From assembly GCA_030762175.1 (NCBI GenBank), contig CM060841.1, positions 11,003,501-11,067,500 on the forward strand: a DNA stretch of 64,000 bases. The letters are read 5' to 3'. Made by a program: the position numbers and the translations under genes. Within the stretch, counting starts at the first letter, position 1; the number at the start of each line of letters is the position of its first letter. The notes below the pieces were generated by a model. It made no database searches. It had not been told where the DNA came from and saw only the letters and a program-made list of their open reading frames with translations. This DNA comes from Metallyticus violacea. Its lineage: Eukaryota; Arthropoda; Insecta; Mantodea; Metallyticidae. Shown here piece after piece: positions 37,725 through 48,267 of the stretch.

Positions 37725-39735
37725 ATAAAATTAATATGTGGTTTAATATAAGGGACTACAAAATAATGGAAATTAAAGCAATCTGCATCTAATGTAACGC
37801 AAGAACCCGAGATCTTGAAAACAACATCAGGTTATGTGCTCAATTTCTACATAATATGTACGACGCAGCAAGTGTTAGTTAAGATAGGTTGGTTTATGAT
37901 GTACATCAGTAGCAAAAGAATAATTAGTACTCCCTCCCCTTGTTAAGGAAACCGTTGATGCAACCAGGTCTCTTATTATGATTTGCCAACCAAAACTACC
38001 ATTTCGCCTTTTTTCCAACAAGATACAACCAAAGATAATATACTGCATGTTTCATTAGTAGCAATTCATGTATTGCTTCAAAAGAGACATATTGTCAAAC
38101 TTTAAAAGTTAAAGAGTAAAAGGATGCCCATAAGTGGGAGAAATTCTTCTTTCTCAAACATTAACGTTGCCTCAGCTATTCTTATTTTCAAGGGGAAAAA
38201 GTAAATATATTCTGTTGATAACCCTTATGATACACCCAAGGAGACTCTTGATGAACACAAAAATGAATTTAATTATTTAATAAATCACATAATTTTCAGA
38301 CTTGAAAGTATATGCCTTTCATTTATCTTATTATTTTATTTACGTGTTATATTTTTAACCTAACGTTCCCAATTACATACCTGTACAACTACTAAAACGA
38401 AATGTGATTAATATTTAAGCTACATAGTTAATTTGAGGCGTACAATTGCTTGTTTTTCTGTGTTACTACTGTGTTCCTTCCGCCTGCATTTATTGCACAC
38501 TTTACATTACACTATTAAGGTTGATAAAGTACATACACTACCGCTCCTTTCGCTCCAGCATCCCCTGGAATTCGGCTTTTTCCGCTGCCGTTTGGTACTG
38601 AAGCCGCTGTCTGCAAGGATAAATCTGAATTTTCGTATATACGCCTTCGCAGACTATTTCCCCCATATCCTTTCACGTGACACCAACTAGTTTATCTCTA
38701 GGCGCGAATGTCCAATTGTTAATGCTGACAATAATAATCCCCCCGTATGCCACATTTCCCCCAGGACGTCCTAATTGACCTCTCATCGATTACGACAATT
38801 CGGTTTTCAGGTATACCCCCACACCTAATGATCCGATTTCCCTGATTTTCAGAAACTATTTTTTTTTAATAGTATGCACAGAGTTTCGGTGCTTTCTTTT
38901 TAATTTTGGGTTTCAGCTAATTCCCCCCTCATAACAATCTGATTTCCTGATTTTCATAAACTATTTTTCTTAATTTATTTTAATGACATACATAGAGTTT
39001 CGTAGAGAAAAATAAAAAATTGCGGCCGCTAGAGCGATTTTTAAATTTTCTGATTAGGTTAACCCTCGTTCCCAATGGCCAATAATTGCTATATTCTTAG
39101 TTCGTTGAGGAAAAAACAAAAATTTGCGGACGCTTTTTTTTTTTTTTTTTTTTTTTTGCCTAGAAAGCAGAACCGATGGATATTTAAGGAAACTTTGTTT
39201 GTAATATTTTCATGGATACAGCCATAATTCCATCGGAATTCACCAAAACATGTAACCAGAGAAGATAGGCAAAAATGAACTAAAATATATCCATAAAATT
39301 CAAAATAACAGACAACTCTATTCCGAATAAACTAAGATAGGCAAAAGTAAAATGAAATAAACGAAATATAAACCAAGGCACGAGAGCAACCACCAATAGG
39401 CATCAATAGTCCGAATTAACTAAAGCAGGAAATCATAAACATATTCCTTAAAATGATAAGACACAGGAGAACTCCAAGAATAGGCAACCATCTTTAGCCT
39501 GAATAAAATAGTACTAAACGATAAGCTCAAATGAGTGCATAAACTAAAATAAAGGAACAAAAGAAAACAAAAAGAGTTAAGTATTGGATCCTGTGGTAAA
39601 TATACGAGGTAAATATCAAGGGGACCTAATTGTAGACGTTTTCTTTGCGATTCATACTTTCAAGGGTCAAAGTTAAAAATATTCTAGTGACTTCCCCATA
39701 GTGACAGTACAATGTTTTTATTTTAGGTAATTTGT
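37725..39735. other. No gene; degenerate direct repeats at 38800-39140
   Basis: Two blocks about 105 bp apart share GATCCGATTTCC-like, CTGATTTTCA-AAACTATTTTT and ACA-AGAGTTTCG sequence (38803-38895 and 38908-39005). A shorter related AAAAATTTGCGGACGC / AAAAATTGCGGCCGC pair lies ~105 bp apart after that. A 22-T run is at 39136-39157. No coding frame supported. Confidence 0.45.
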
Positions 39736-39741
39736 CATATT

Positions 39742-40296
39742 TCATGATGTTATGATAGAGGCAATGATTGAAATGTGCATTGTTCGCATGATATCAGCTA
39801 TCGTAGAAAAAAAAACCTTTATAAAGAGTACAAAAAAGAGGCAACAAATTATTGGAAGCAGATTGAAAAATAGCAGCTGTAGCTGAAGTGACGAAGTTAT
39901 ACAAGAAAAGTTAGGCAAGCACACATTGAATGTATTGTTAGAACTTGGTGCATCGAAAGATAACGGTACGGATTCTAAGAAAATCATACAGAAGATGTCA
40001 AACCTTCCTTCATGAATAAACCTCGAATTTTTAGACAAATGTCTATTTAGTTCCTGAAGGAAAATGTGCAAAATAATTGCAGATGTTTGCAATATGTGGA
40101 AAATTATAATCATTGGGAAAGCATTTATAGTGCTTAAAATGATTACAATAAGTTTCAGTGCCTTTTTCTGCCTAAAACTGTCTAAACAAGCATTTTTAAC
40201 AATTAATACAGTTATGGCTATAATAATAGTTATTAAATTTGTACGAAGCGGCACCTCATTGTCGTGCGAAGGCGAATTCTTGTCAACAATGAAAAG
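39742..40296 (-). CDS. Unassigned membrane-like open frame, ~185 codons (possible chemoreceptor relic)
   Basis: The longest uninterrupted frame in the window, open on the minus strand from the stop at 40297-40299 to 39742. It has no convincing ATG start. Three or four hydrophobic segments are visible: LITIIIAITVLIV, LIVIILSTINAFPMIIIFHI (through HILQTSAIILHIFL) and LLFFNLLPIICCLFFVLFIK. Between them is a polar stretch that includes LQELNRHLSKNSRF. A long hydrophobic helix followed by a (R/E)LN..L pattern, a cytoplasmic loop and another helix is reminiscent of insect gustatory receptors, but no TYhhhhhQF signature is present. A stop in an AT-rich genome should come every ~14 codons, so the length is notable. 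It could also be chance. Confidence 0.25.
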   Translation of the reverse strand, partial: LFIVDKNSPSHDNEVPLRTNLITIIIAITVLIVKNACLDSFRQKKALKLIVIILSTINAFPMIIIFHILQTSAIILHIFLQELNRHLSKNSRFIHEGRFDIFCMIFLESVPLSFDAPSSNNTFNVCLPNFSCITSSLQLQLLFFNLLPIICCLFFVLFIKVFFSTIADIMRTMHISIIASIITS

Positions 40297-40299
40297 CTA

Positions 40300-40789
40300 A
40301 CCATTCACCGCTTTTCGCGCCAACAATTGGCAATCTTCTGATTTACGTTTTAACTACCACCCTTGTTGAATGCTTCAATGACAATGTGCAGTTTAAATTT
40401 AATTTCTGGTTGTCTCCTCTGTGATTGCTGCTTGTATTCTGTATTGTGTCAGTTGTATTGCATTACACTGTGAAGAGAAACATTGTCAAGATACAATTTT
40501 CCATAGTTTCTTTAATTCATACCTAGCTGGTGCATTATAGTGATGTCATTTACGACAGGAAAAGTTTTGTTATCGTTAATGTAACAAACTGTAATGTAAG
40601 AATTAGACACTTTCTTTGTAACAGTAAGAAATGTAAAATGACAAACCGTTTCTTCCTTGGAGTTACAAAAATGTAATAATAATAGTTTGTTATTATTATT
40701 ATTATTATTATCATCATCATCATCATCATCATTCAAATCTTATTATGAAGAAAAATTAAATGAATTAAACTATTAATTCCGAATCATAT
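40300..40789. other. No gene; (ATT)n(ATC)n microsatellite
   Basis: The microsatellite covers about 40686-40732. The rest is AT-rich without features. Confidence 0.5.
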
Positions 40790-42200
40790 TTACAAAAGCC
40801 TTTCTCACATTAAGCAGCATGTAGATGGCACAGGACATATAGGAAGATCTAAAGACAAGAATTTACCGAAATAAATTCTTCTGATTCAAACTTCCGCGAG
40901 TCTGGCAAAACCGATGATTTCAATATTCCATGGAACACGCTGCAAAATCACATATTTTGTAATTATTTTGGAAAAGTACTGCTAAGAACCCATTCCATCT
41001 GAGTCCACATTCAGTAAGACAAATCAGAAAATACTTGCTGTAATTAGGGAGGACAAAGGAGATACCTATATCTGGATAGATGTCAACGAGACAACGGATG
41101 TTCTCAACAGATATATTACAAATATAATAGTTAAATATTCGACGATATACCTTCCCCTCCACATCTTGTAGCAACCAGCGAGCTCCATAAAATCAATGTC
41201 CCGTTCATTGCCGTCATTGTAAACAAAAGTTCACAGTTGTTATTTTCTGGTGGTATTCCCCTCTTTTCTGCACAGACGCTCCTATAGGATATCAGGTTCT
41301 GCTCTTCTGAAAACATTCTCCTCTAACCTAATACACGTCACCTGTTTAGCCCATGTCTTTTACCAGATCTCAGAAACCATAAGGAATGAATTTCCGCAAG
41401 TCAATACTCTGATCTTCCATGTGAAGAAAATTTTCTGCAAAGCTCCATCCCGCATTACATTGTTTAAGAAAAAACTTCCAGAAACTGCTCTATCTCCTTA
41501 ACCTATCTTAACACGGATAGAGATAGTTTGGGACAACTGTGCTGCTATGCTAAAGAGCGTCCTACTGAGAGTACAGCTTGCGTTTTGTTGAAAAAGTCAA
41601 TATTGAAGCGAGATCATGTTTAGATAAAGGCAAATTTTTCATTCTTGCCCTCAACAATAGTGAAGCCAGAACGCAAAGCAACCCCTTTTAAAGGTGCAAG
41701 AAACGAAATGAAAATTAAGCTGCTAACGAAGAAGTTGGGTACAAAGTAAGGTGCAAATCGGAGAGACCGGATATGCTGTAATGTTCCACGTGATAAATGT
41801 TTTCCTTGGGGAAGATGGAGAAATTCCAGAAGAAGTGGGCATGAAAAATATAACAAAATATAAGTTTGCTCCTATAACATCTGTGTCATTGAAAATGTCA
41901 TTTTCAGCCTGCACACAAAAGATATTGCCTGATTGTTGAAACTGTGGAGAAATGTTATGCTGGAAACTATGAAAACCAACAACATGTATTTAAAGTCATA
42001 CTCATTAAAAATGTAAAAATACTTACTTTCTTGCATAATTAAGAACTAGTGCCTAATTTATTCATTTTCTAGCCCATTTTAGTTGCCTAAAATATAAAAC
42101 TGCTCTTCGCTAAAATTTAAAAAGTACTTAATTAAATCATTTTTTAACCTTTTTAGGTGACTAAAAGATAAAATTTTCATGCCTAAAATTCCGAGATCTA
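40790..42200 (+). pseudogene. hAT-type transposase relic (BED finger to dimerisation domain)
   Basis: Frames broken by stops read, in order: SHIKQHVDGTGHIGRSKDKN (His pair of a BED-like zinc finger); IPWNTLQNHIF; YIWIDVNETTDVLNRYI near 41070-41105, where the usual DETTD first Asp is Asn; LKTFSSNLIHVTCLAHVFYQ then ISETIRNEFPQVN; KKIFCKAPSRITLFKKKLPE; and near the end KYKFAPITSVSLKMSFSA, corresponding to the hAT C-terminal dimerisation region (APITS.DVERSFS). The order, spacing and end-to-end coverage fit a hAT-superfamily transposase common in insects. At least eight stops or shifts are present. The right end TGCCTAAAATTCCGAGATCT may be the element terminus. Confidence 0.82.
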
Positions 42201-42755
42201 CCCATGAATTAACGCCAAAACAAACTCAGAATTGAATGAATATTTGCCACCATCTTATCATTAGTCCTATTGTGGCAATGCAGCAGTAATGCGTCAACAA
42301 CGTATAGAAACATTCTTGAGAAATAGACAGTGTTGTAGTAGAGGGATTGTTGACGCATTATCGCTATAGGCAGTGTAAGGGAAAGCAAGGTGAGAGACAG
42401 GGAGTTTATCGTGGCTTTGGTTGACAGTTGTCACAGAAGCCACTAGTCCGTCCAACGCTCGACCAGCCCTTAACTCAAATAAATTCACCGTATCTGTAGT
42501 GCTATGTACAACATGGCAAACATTATTATAAATAAACTTATATTTCTTCAAAATGTACTTGTTTCTTCAATAAAAACAAATGCATAAGACGCTCTTGCAA
42601 TAGTACGTATAAAAATCCTCGGACCCTTGAGCAAAAGTAAGGTCACTATAGAAGAATGGGAAGAAAAAAAGATTACTGGTGACTCTGTTAGACCAACTGT
42701 GAAGTGAATTGCCTAATCCTATAGAAATTCTGATAATTATCATCATATTAGGTTT
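42201..42755. other. No gene recognised
   Basis: An 85-codon minus frame (42294-42551) without family resemblance. Otherwise AT-rich. Confidence 0.35.
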
Positions 42756-43740
42756 ATTTCAATCTATATAAGTTTTATGTATAAATGAATTTATTTCTTC
42801 CATTATCTAATTTACATGCATGTATAATGTTTTTAACATATAAATGGAACCAATTTCGTGCAATTTTCAGAAACAAGTAAACATGTTAAGAACAAAGTAA
42901 ACAATTTACATTTCCGTATACTCAATATATGTAAACTTACTACTATTAAAACATTAAAATTTCCCTCTTAATCACCCTGTCGAATGAGCAAGAAATGGGA
43001 GATATATATTCACTTTTAGATAGTGCAATTGTCAGCATTACTGTTCCCACTTGTTTTGCCCAACTTTCATAATAATTTTTGTCTCACCTTGCCTATGTAT
43101 TTTCCAAGTTTCTTAATATTTTCGTCTGATTTTAGATTTAGCCTTTTATTTTATTTGGTAAATTTTCCCACTTTCGTAATAGGAACTTACATTATAAAAT
43201 ACAATGCCAAGTACTATTTGGTTCTTCACAGACAGGACATGCCTCCATTTCTTCTTCCATTTAAATTATTTATTACTCCTGTTCCAAACCATGCCAGTCC
43301 TTCCTTTCCTGCCTTATCTTCTTCAAGTCTGGTTTTTCCATAACCCCATGTGGGCCTGAGCGTTGCCGCGTCTTCTACCTCCATCACATGATATCACTGG
43401 TAGAGTGCAGTATTGCAGGGGGTATGTGATCAGCGCACCGCATCCCGCTGATCGCTATATCGCGGCTTTCTAGATCGGAGATCGCCACCTCTCTATCAGG
43501 CAGCTGCCTGACAATTGTCATCACGAGGCTGGGTGGACACCGTTCCAGACCTCCCTAACTTAGAAAAATTCCCTAGCAGATACGGGGAATCGAACCCGGG
43601 CCTCCCGGCCAGCAGCCAGCAACGATAACCACTAGACTAAGGAGTGGTCTGGTGCCTTATCCCAGATTTCAATATACCGTTCTCTTGTCCACACATTTTT
43701 GGTGTGCCAACCTTTATATAAAGATATCCAATGTTTTTAT
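42756..43740 (-). mobile_element. LINE 3' end, copy 2, split by SINE-D
   Basis: Matches copy 1 (25266-26782) in the 3' UTR and the end of ORF2: shared blocks include ATAGTGCAATTGTC, GTCTCACCTTGCCTAT, ACAATGCCAAGTA and CCAAACCAT-CCA. Past a SINE-D insertion (43319-43652) the match resumes with TTCAATATA and CACATTTTTGGTGTGC. The coding part is more decayed than in copy 1: the cysteine motif is only partly readable. It extends less far 5' than copy 1. Confidence 0.82.
43319..43652 (-). mobile_element. SINE-D, complete copy with target duplication
   Basis: On the minus strand the head reads CTTAGTCTAGTGGTTATCG (box A TAGTCTAGTGG) and GGGTTCGATTCCCCGTATC (box B GGTTCGATTCC), followed by a ~250-bp body. 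It is flanked by TGCCTTATC at 43310-43318 and 43653-43661, a perfect 9-bp duplication that lies in the LINE sequence. At 334 bp it is the reference for the fragments at 24.7 and 26.8 kb. Confidence 0.9.
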
Positions 43741-44901
43741 TAATTTCTTATTTTAAATAAAAGTTAGGTAAAGGAAATTAAGCTCAGGAAACATACGGTA
43801 CCGGAAAACCTTGTTTTGGGGATGTATAAGGGCACGTTTGCTGTTTTCTATTACCAAGTCAGAAGTAGAAAAACTCTGAAGTAGCTACTGAGGTCGGGAC
43901 AGGCATATCGTCAATTCATGAAGAAAAGTTTAGTGTAATTAACTACGTAGTAACTAAACACATGTAGTAGTAGTAATAAGCAAATAACGCATGTATTCTA
44001 TTATTAGACATTATGCTATTTACATAAATTTAGTGCACAATACTCTACCAATGACGATGAATCTTTTTCCATGCTCGTGAAGCACGCTTGCTATCCATAA
44101 GGTCTACAAACCCCGAAGGCATTTTTGGCCTGTCGTGAAGCTTGGTATTATGCTGAGCTTAATCCCGCTGGGATAGAAGAAAGAAAGAGTTAGGAGGCGC
44201 ACGCACACACGCGGTTGAAAAGAATGGGTTAAAAATCGCTGGAATCCGTGACCGGTTACATACCGTTTGAATTTAGTTTTTAGAAGACCGTTCTTAAATG
44301 ATGAGTTTGAAAAGGCAGATTAATGTACAGGTAGAATGCGAGAGAGATTCTGTGCTCGTCGTATATGGGGATTGGATACCGCCTTCAAATTTCCTCCCAC
44401 CGCAGCCTTTGTCTGCGGTTTAGAGGCGATAAAACTGGCGTTTTACTCCCACACACGCATACCACACCAAAATCGTCTTAGACAGTCATAAATATCACCG
44501 TGATGAATAGCATGCGAGATCTTGAACCGCGGTGCTGTTCTAAGCCGCCAAGGTTTTGATGTTCCTGTCTCACTACGCTTCATTCCAGCCAAGAGTCTGC
44601 AGCATTGGGTTCGTCACAACAGGAAAAAGTAAACTCCTCCACCTCGGGACTGTTTCTTGCACTCTGTAGCAAAGTAACTTTTTTCAACCCCAATTTCCCA
44701 TTTACCATTAATACGAATATCCCATTAACCACAGCATTTTTTTTTTTCTGCACAGTATTTTCTACATGTCTTGGGGCTTGGCTTTCCTTTCCCATCTTTG
44801 TGCAGCATTTTTAACGCCTGTTCCTTTCCTTTCCAGCTACTTCTAGATAAAAATAATTCGCAGACTTAATTACATACATCAGTGAACGCAATATATTCGC
44901 C
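43741..44901. other. No gene recognised
   Basis: More balanced composition near 44040-44580, with a small CCGCAG-CTGCGG hairpin near 44401. Frames at 44580-44814 are open on both strands but not assignable. Confidence 0.35.
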
Positions 44902-45050
44902 TAAAGGCCAGTTGTATAAGATTTGCTAACTGGAGATTACTTTTAACTCTAATTTAAAACCTAACTAAAGACTAGTAATAATTTCTTTGCATAAAAATAG
45001 CGTCAGACTGCGTAACTTCGAGTTTGCAATTACCGTCAAAGCTATGGCAA

Positions 45051-45318
45051 ACCGCCACAGGTGGCCGAGGTCGTTAAGGCATGAACTCGTAAGCGGGAGA
45101 TCTGGGGTTCCAATCCCGCCAGGACTGTCCTCCCTGACTGAGGTTTTTTTCCAGGTTTTCCTCAGTCCTCATAAATGCCAAATACCGGAGAGGTACCTTA
45201 AACTTTGGCCTGGAACAAAAAACCCTTTCTCAATATATCACTTCATTTCATGTATCATCAGTGTCCACCGCCTGTGGTGCCTCAGTAGTAAAAACGGACG
45301 TTAAACACTGTATAAAAA
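45051..45318 (+). mobile_element. SINE-C inside Harbinger copy 2
   Basis: Head GCCACAGGTGGCCGAGGTCG with a box B-like GGTTCCAATCC, body CTGTCCTCCCTGACTGAGG, and end ACGGACGTTAAACACTG with an A-rich tail. Flanks AAAGCTATGGCAA (45038-45050) and AAAGCTATGAAAG (45319-45331) form a slightly diverged duplication. The sister Harbinger copy has no SINE-C at this place. Confidence 0.9.
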
Positions 45319-45510
45319 AAAGCTATGAAAGAAATTCCTGTTTAGAGCGAGTTGATGTTCAACTGTCCAACCTAAGAAAATAAATAATTATTTAATTTCC
45401 CCGCCTTCTAGACATATGTTTTTTTTTTTTCTTCATACGTTCGCTTTGACTTCTCCTTATCAAAAGTCAAAGCGAATGACAGCTGCAAAGTTTACCAAAT
45501 GTGGGAAAGA

Positions 45511-45572
<62 letters not shown>
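45511..45572. repeat. (ATT)n microsatellite inside Harbinger copy 2
   Basis: About 20 perfect units, at the position homologous to the shorter (TAA)n tract at 7709-7736. Confidence 0.95.
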
Positions 45573-45573
<1 letters not shown>

Positions 45574-45734
45574 CGATATGCTGCTAAAATATCAGGAAAT
45601 AATTTAAATAAATACATTCAATCTCAGGTAAGGATAAAGAATGTGCATTGGGGGGGGGTAATTGCCAAAGAGTATAATATTTTTATTCTGAAGACTTCTG
45701 CATTATTACTCCCAGGCGATATAAATATACAATG

Positions 45735-46160
45735 AGTATGTCAATAGTACCTAGAAATTTACGAATGTTGTAGAAGCCTAGCAGCAATTTCTTTACTTCA
45801 CCCTCTTCTGTTGACATTTTAATGAACTGAGCAGTCAGAGCTGCTGTTGCTGTAGTAACTTTATGGATGATTCTACTGGTCGTTCCTTTCTCCACCTTGT
45901 GTACACTTCCAATAATTATTTGGAATTATGCTCCCTGTCGCATAAAACCTTGAAGTTAATAGTATCATGAACATCGAATTCAAAGCGTGGTTTCGCTTAG
46001 TTTGTGATTGTAATCGGGGACGTAACATCTGTTCCAGTTCTGTGACATCTTACGCTAGGCAAAATCGCATTTTGAATTTTTTGTGGGAACGGATTATTTC
46101 TCTCATGAAATACACCAGGAGCATGGTGAAATTCATCTTCGGAAATCAGAAATCTGTACA
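45735..46160 (-). pseudogene. HARBI1-like transposase remnant, copy 2
   Basis: The minus strand reads RNHALNSMFMILLTSRFYAT, a frame change, then FQIIIGSVHKVEKGTTSRII, HKVTTATAALTAQFIKM and STEEGEVKKLLLGFYNIRKF, ending LGTIDI. This matches the HARBI1 region ...F..GD..GV...T.SR....V..A......I..P........ FY.IA.FP.VIG.IDGTH, including the first catalytic Asp. The rest of the DDE domain is gone, probably by internal deletion. It is better preserved than copy 1. Confidence 0.8.
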
Positions 46161-46783
46161 ATATATCACTTGTAAAGTTAACCTAACATAACCTACAATT
46201 GAATGCAACTCTGCTGTTATTACGTCGAAATAAAATGTGAAACTGAAGAAACGTTATCTACACGAAATTAAAATAAACATAACTATTTTATTTATAAATG
46301 AACTTGTTATGCTTCTGTGCTCTGAAAAATGTTCTATTTAACAATCACTAAACTCTAGTTAGTGTTTTAACTGTAACATTTTGCGAGTTAGGTTTGATTT
46401 GAGGTTAGGATCAAATTTCCCAAGTTAGGCATAACCGATGGTTAATTTTATGCCCTAAACCCAAGTTAACTCTTTATACAACTGGCCCTAAATGTACCTT
46501 CCACATTTAAAGGAAATGCAATAGCATTAGCTAGTGAAAATTCAGTAAAATTTTCATTTTCAAAACAACTTTAGAATTAACAGAATATGAAACCTGGCAA
46601 GAATTCTGCGAACTGTCTGTATAAGCCGGTAGATGTTTCTGCGGCTATATGGCGATGAAAGAGGAGACAAGAAAGGAGCGGATGTACAGGAATAAAGAAA
46701 CATACTTGAATTTCTCTTCTTTTCTTTGCTCCCTTCCGTCGTTCGTTTTATCTCCTCTTAATCTGTTCAGATTTACCGAGCGT

Positions 46784-46910
46784 GGTGGCTCACGCGGTAA
46801 CGTTTGGCACTCGCATTCGGGAGCTTCCGGGTTCAAATCCTTGGGGCCGGCCATCCTGACTTTGGTTTTTCGTGATGGTACGGCGTGACGGTGGCTTGCC
46901 TTTTGAAAAA
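46784..46910 (+). mobile_element. SINE-B head fragment
   Basis: GCGTGGTGGCTCACGCGGTA, box B GGTTCAAATCC, and GGGGCCGGCCATCCTGACTT match the head of SINE-B at 15.8 kb. The body is absent after GGTGGCTTGCC. Confidence 0.78.
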
Positions 46911-47702
46911 AGGTATTTCGAAACGTTTTTCACCTAGTACACGTATTTCTCACTAGGTGAAACATGGAAAAAACGTTACCTAGTGGTTTTTAAAAAGCAT
47001 TTTTGCAGGTAAAAGTTGTCAAATAAATTTGGTATTATTGTTACATTTTCTTTGCATCTGTATAACTCTAAATTGGTATATAAAAATGAAATTTTCTCGC
47101 GCTGAAAAAAGATGTGGTATGCATTTGGGCATGTGCAATAATGGGATAGATGTTATTCATTTCCTTGAATGCTGACGTGGTTGCCTTCGTTGTTATTATG
47201 CTATAAATTTTAGAAATAGTTTAATAGTTATTGTGTAATATTAGATTGCACTGTGGCCTTCTTTCGATACCTCCGTGAGGAATGTAAAAATTTAAAAAAT
47301 ATTTAATACATTGTAAAATAGATCATTTTTTGGCTTAAAGAGATTGATAACCACCACTCCACATTGAACTAAAGTTGTTTTTGTAAAAATATTATAGAAC
47401 TGAGTATTACAGTGTTAGTATTAGTAGTATTAGTATGAGGTGTTATCCAAACTGTATCTTCCCTGAGCGGCCTAATATGGTTTTCTATTGGCAACATGTG
47501 TAGTATATTTGTTTGTAATTTTAAGTTAATTTCTTGTGTCCAAAATACACGTATAACAGTTTAACAATTCAAATTATTTGTAAAACAAAACCACAATTGT
47601 AGCTATGAAGCTTACAATGGTTTATAAGTGCATATGACGCAATACTACAAGTACTCGAATTTCAAGGTCATTCGAATACATATAAGAATATTGTAAATAG
47701 AA
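46911..47702. other. No gene; hairpin at 46922-46977
   Basis: An 11-bp perfect inverted repeat TTTCACCTAGT (46928-46938) and ACTAGGTGAAA (46952-46962) is extended by outer AACGTTTTT and AAAAACGTT arms. Otherwise AT-rich and without a gene. Confidence 0.5.
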
Positions 47703-48140
47703 AGAGTTACTTCACCCTAGCCGGGTGTAGGTATGGAGGAAGGTATGAGATGAGGGACATACCTGACGGTAAAACACGGATGTCCCAATAGAGCATCCCG
47801 TAGCCGGGGGATCCCCCCTTCAAGGAATTCGAGTCCCTAAGAAGAGTCACTTCAGCATCAGATGCCGGGGCAGAAATCTTTCCAAAGTGCAAGTTACCAT
47901 CACACCGCACAGCCCAGCTAGCACTGGACCTTCGATCTTGTAACAGAACCAGCAGAATGAAATAATATGAAATAGGAGGACTGAAAACTAGCATAATAGA
48001 AAGTTCCATCCCAGCATTACATCGCCAAAAAAGAGAAACTACGAAAAACAAATAGCCAAGGTCGGCAAGGCCGGTCCCAAAGGATTTGAGCCAGGGACCG
48101 TCCCAATCGTTCCCACCTTGGTCACCCCGCAGGGCATGTG
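47703..48140 (-). mobile_element. SINE-B, full-length reference copy
   Basis: About 440 bp. On the minus strand the head reads GGGGTGACCAAGGTGGGAAC with box B GGCTCAAATCC and GGGACCGGCCTTGCC; the body carries AAGTGACTCTTCTTAGGGAC and TTGAAGGGGGGATCCCCCGG. A 147-codon frame on the minus strand overlaps it but is just a property of the SINE. Confidence 0.8.
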
Positions 48141-48267
48141 ATAGAAACAACGTATTAAAAACAGTATACAGTGTGTCCCAGTTATCATGCTCACCAAAAA
48201 TAACTTATGATGTTAAAAAAGTTATTTGAAACAATTTTTCATTTGACGTACCAGAAAAAAAAGCTAT

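Larger units (their letters stand above)
44905..46488 (-). mobile_element. PIF/Harbinger element, copy 2, with nested SINE-C
   Basis: Flanked by TAA (44902-44904 and 46489-46491), equal to TTA in the element's own orientation, as in copy 1. The ends AGGCCAGTTGTATAAG and, in complement, GGGCCAGTTGTATAAAGAG are inverted repeats matching the copy at 5725-8050. Internal matches run from the left end through the transposase remnant and the trinucleotide tract to the right end. It is interrupted by a SINE-C at 45051-45318. Confidence 0.88.

Noticed and set aside
45416..45735. Poly-Ile / poly-Tyr open frames
   Set aside because: Direct translation of the (ATT)n microsatellite in different frames.
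47707..48150. 147-codon minus-strand open frame
   Set aside because: It lies entirely inside a SINE-B copy that recurs at 14.9-15.8 and 20.5-20.9 kb without an open frame; it is a chance frame.
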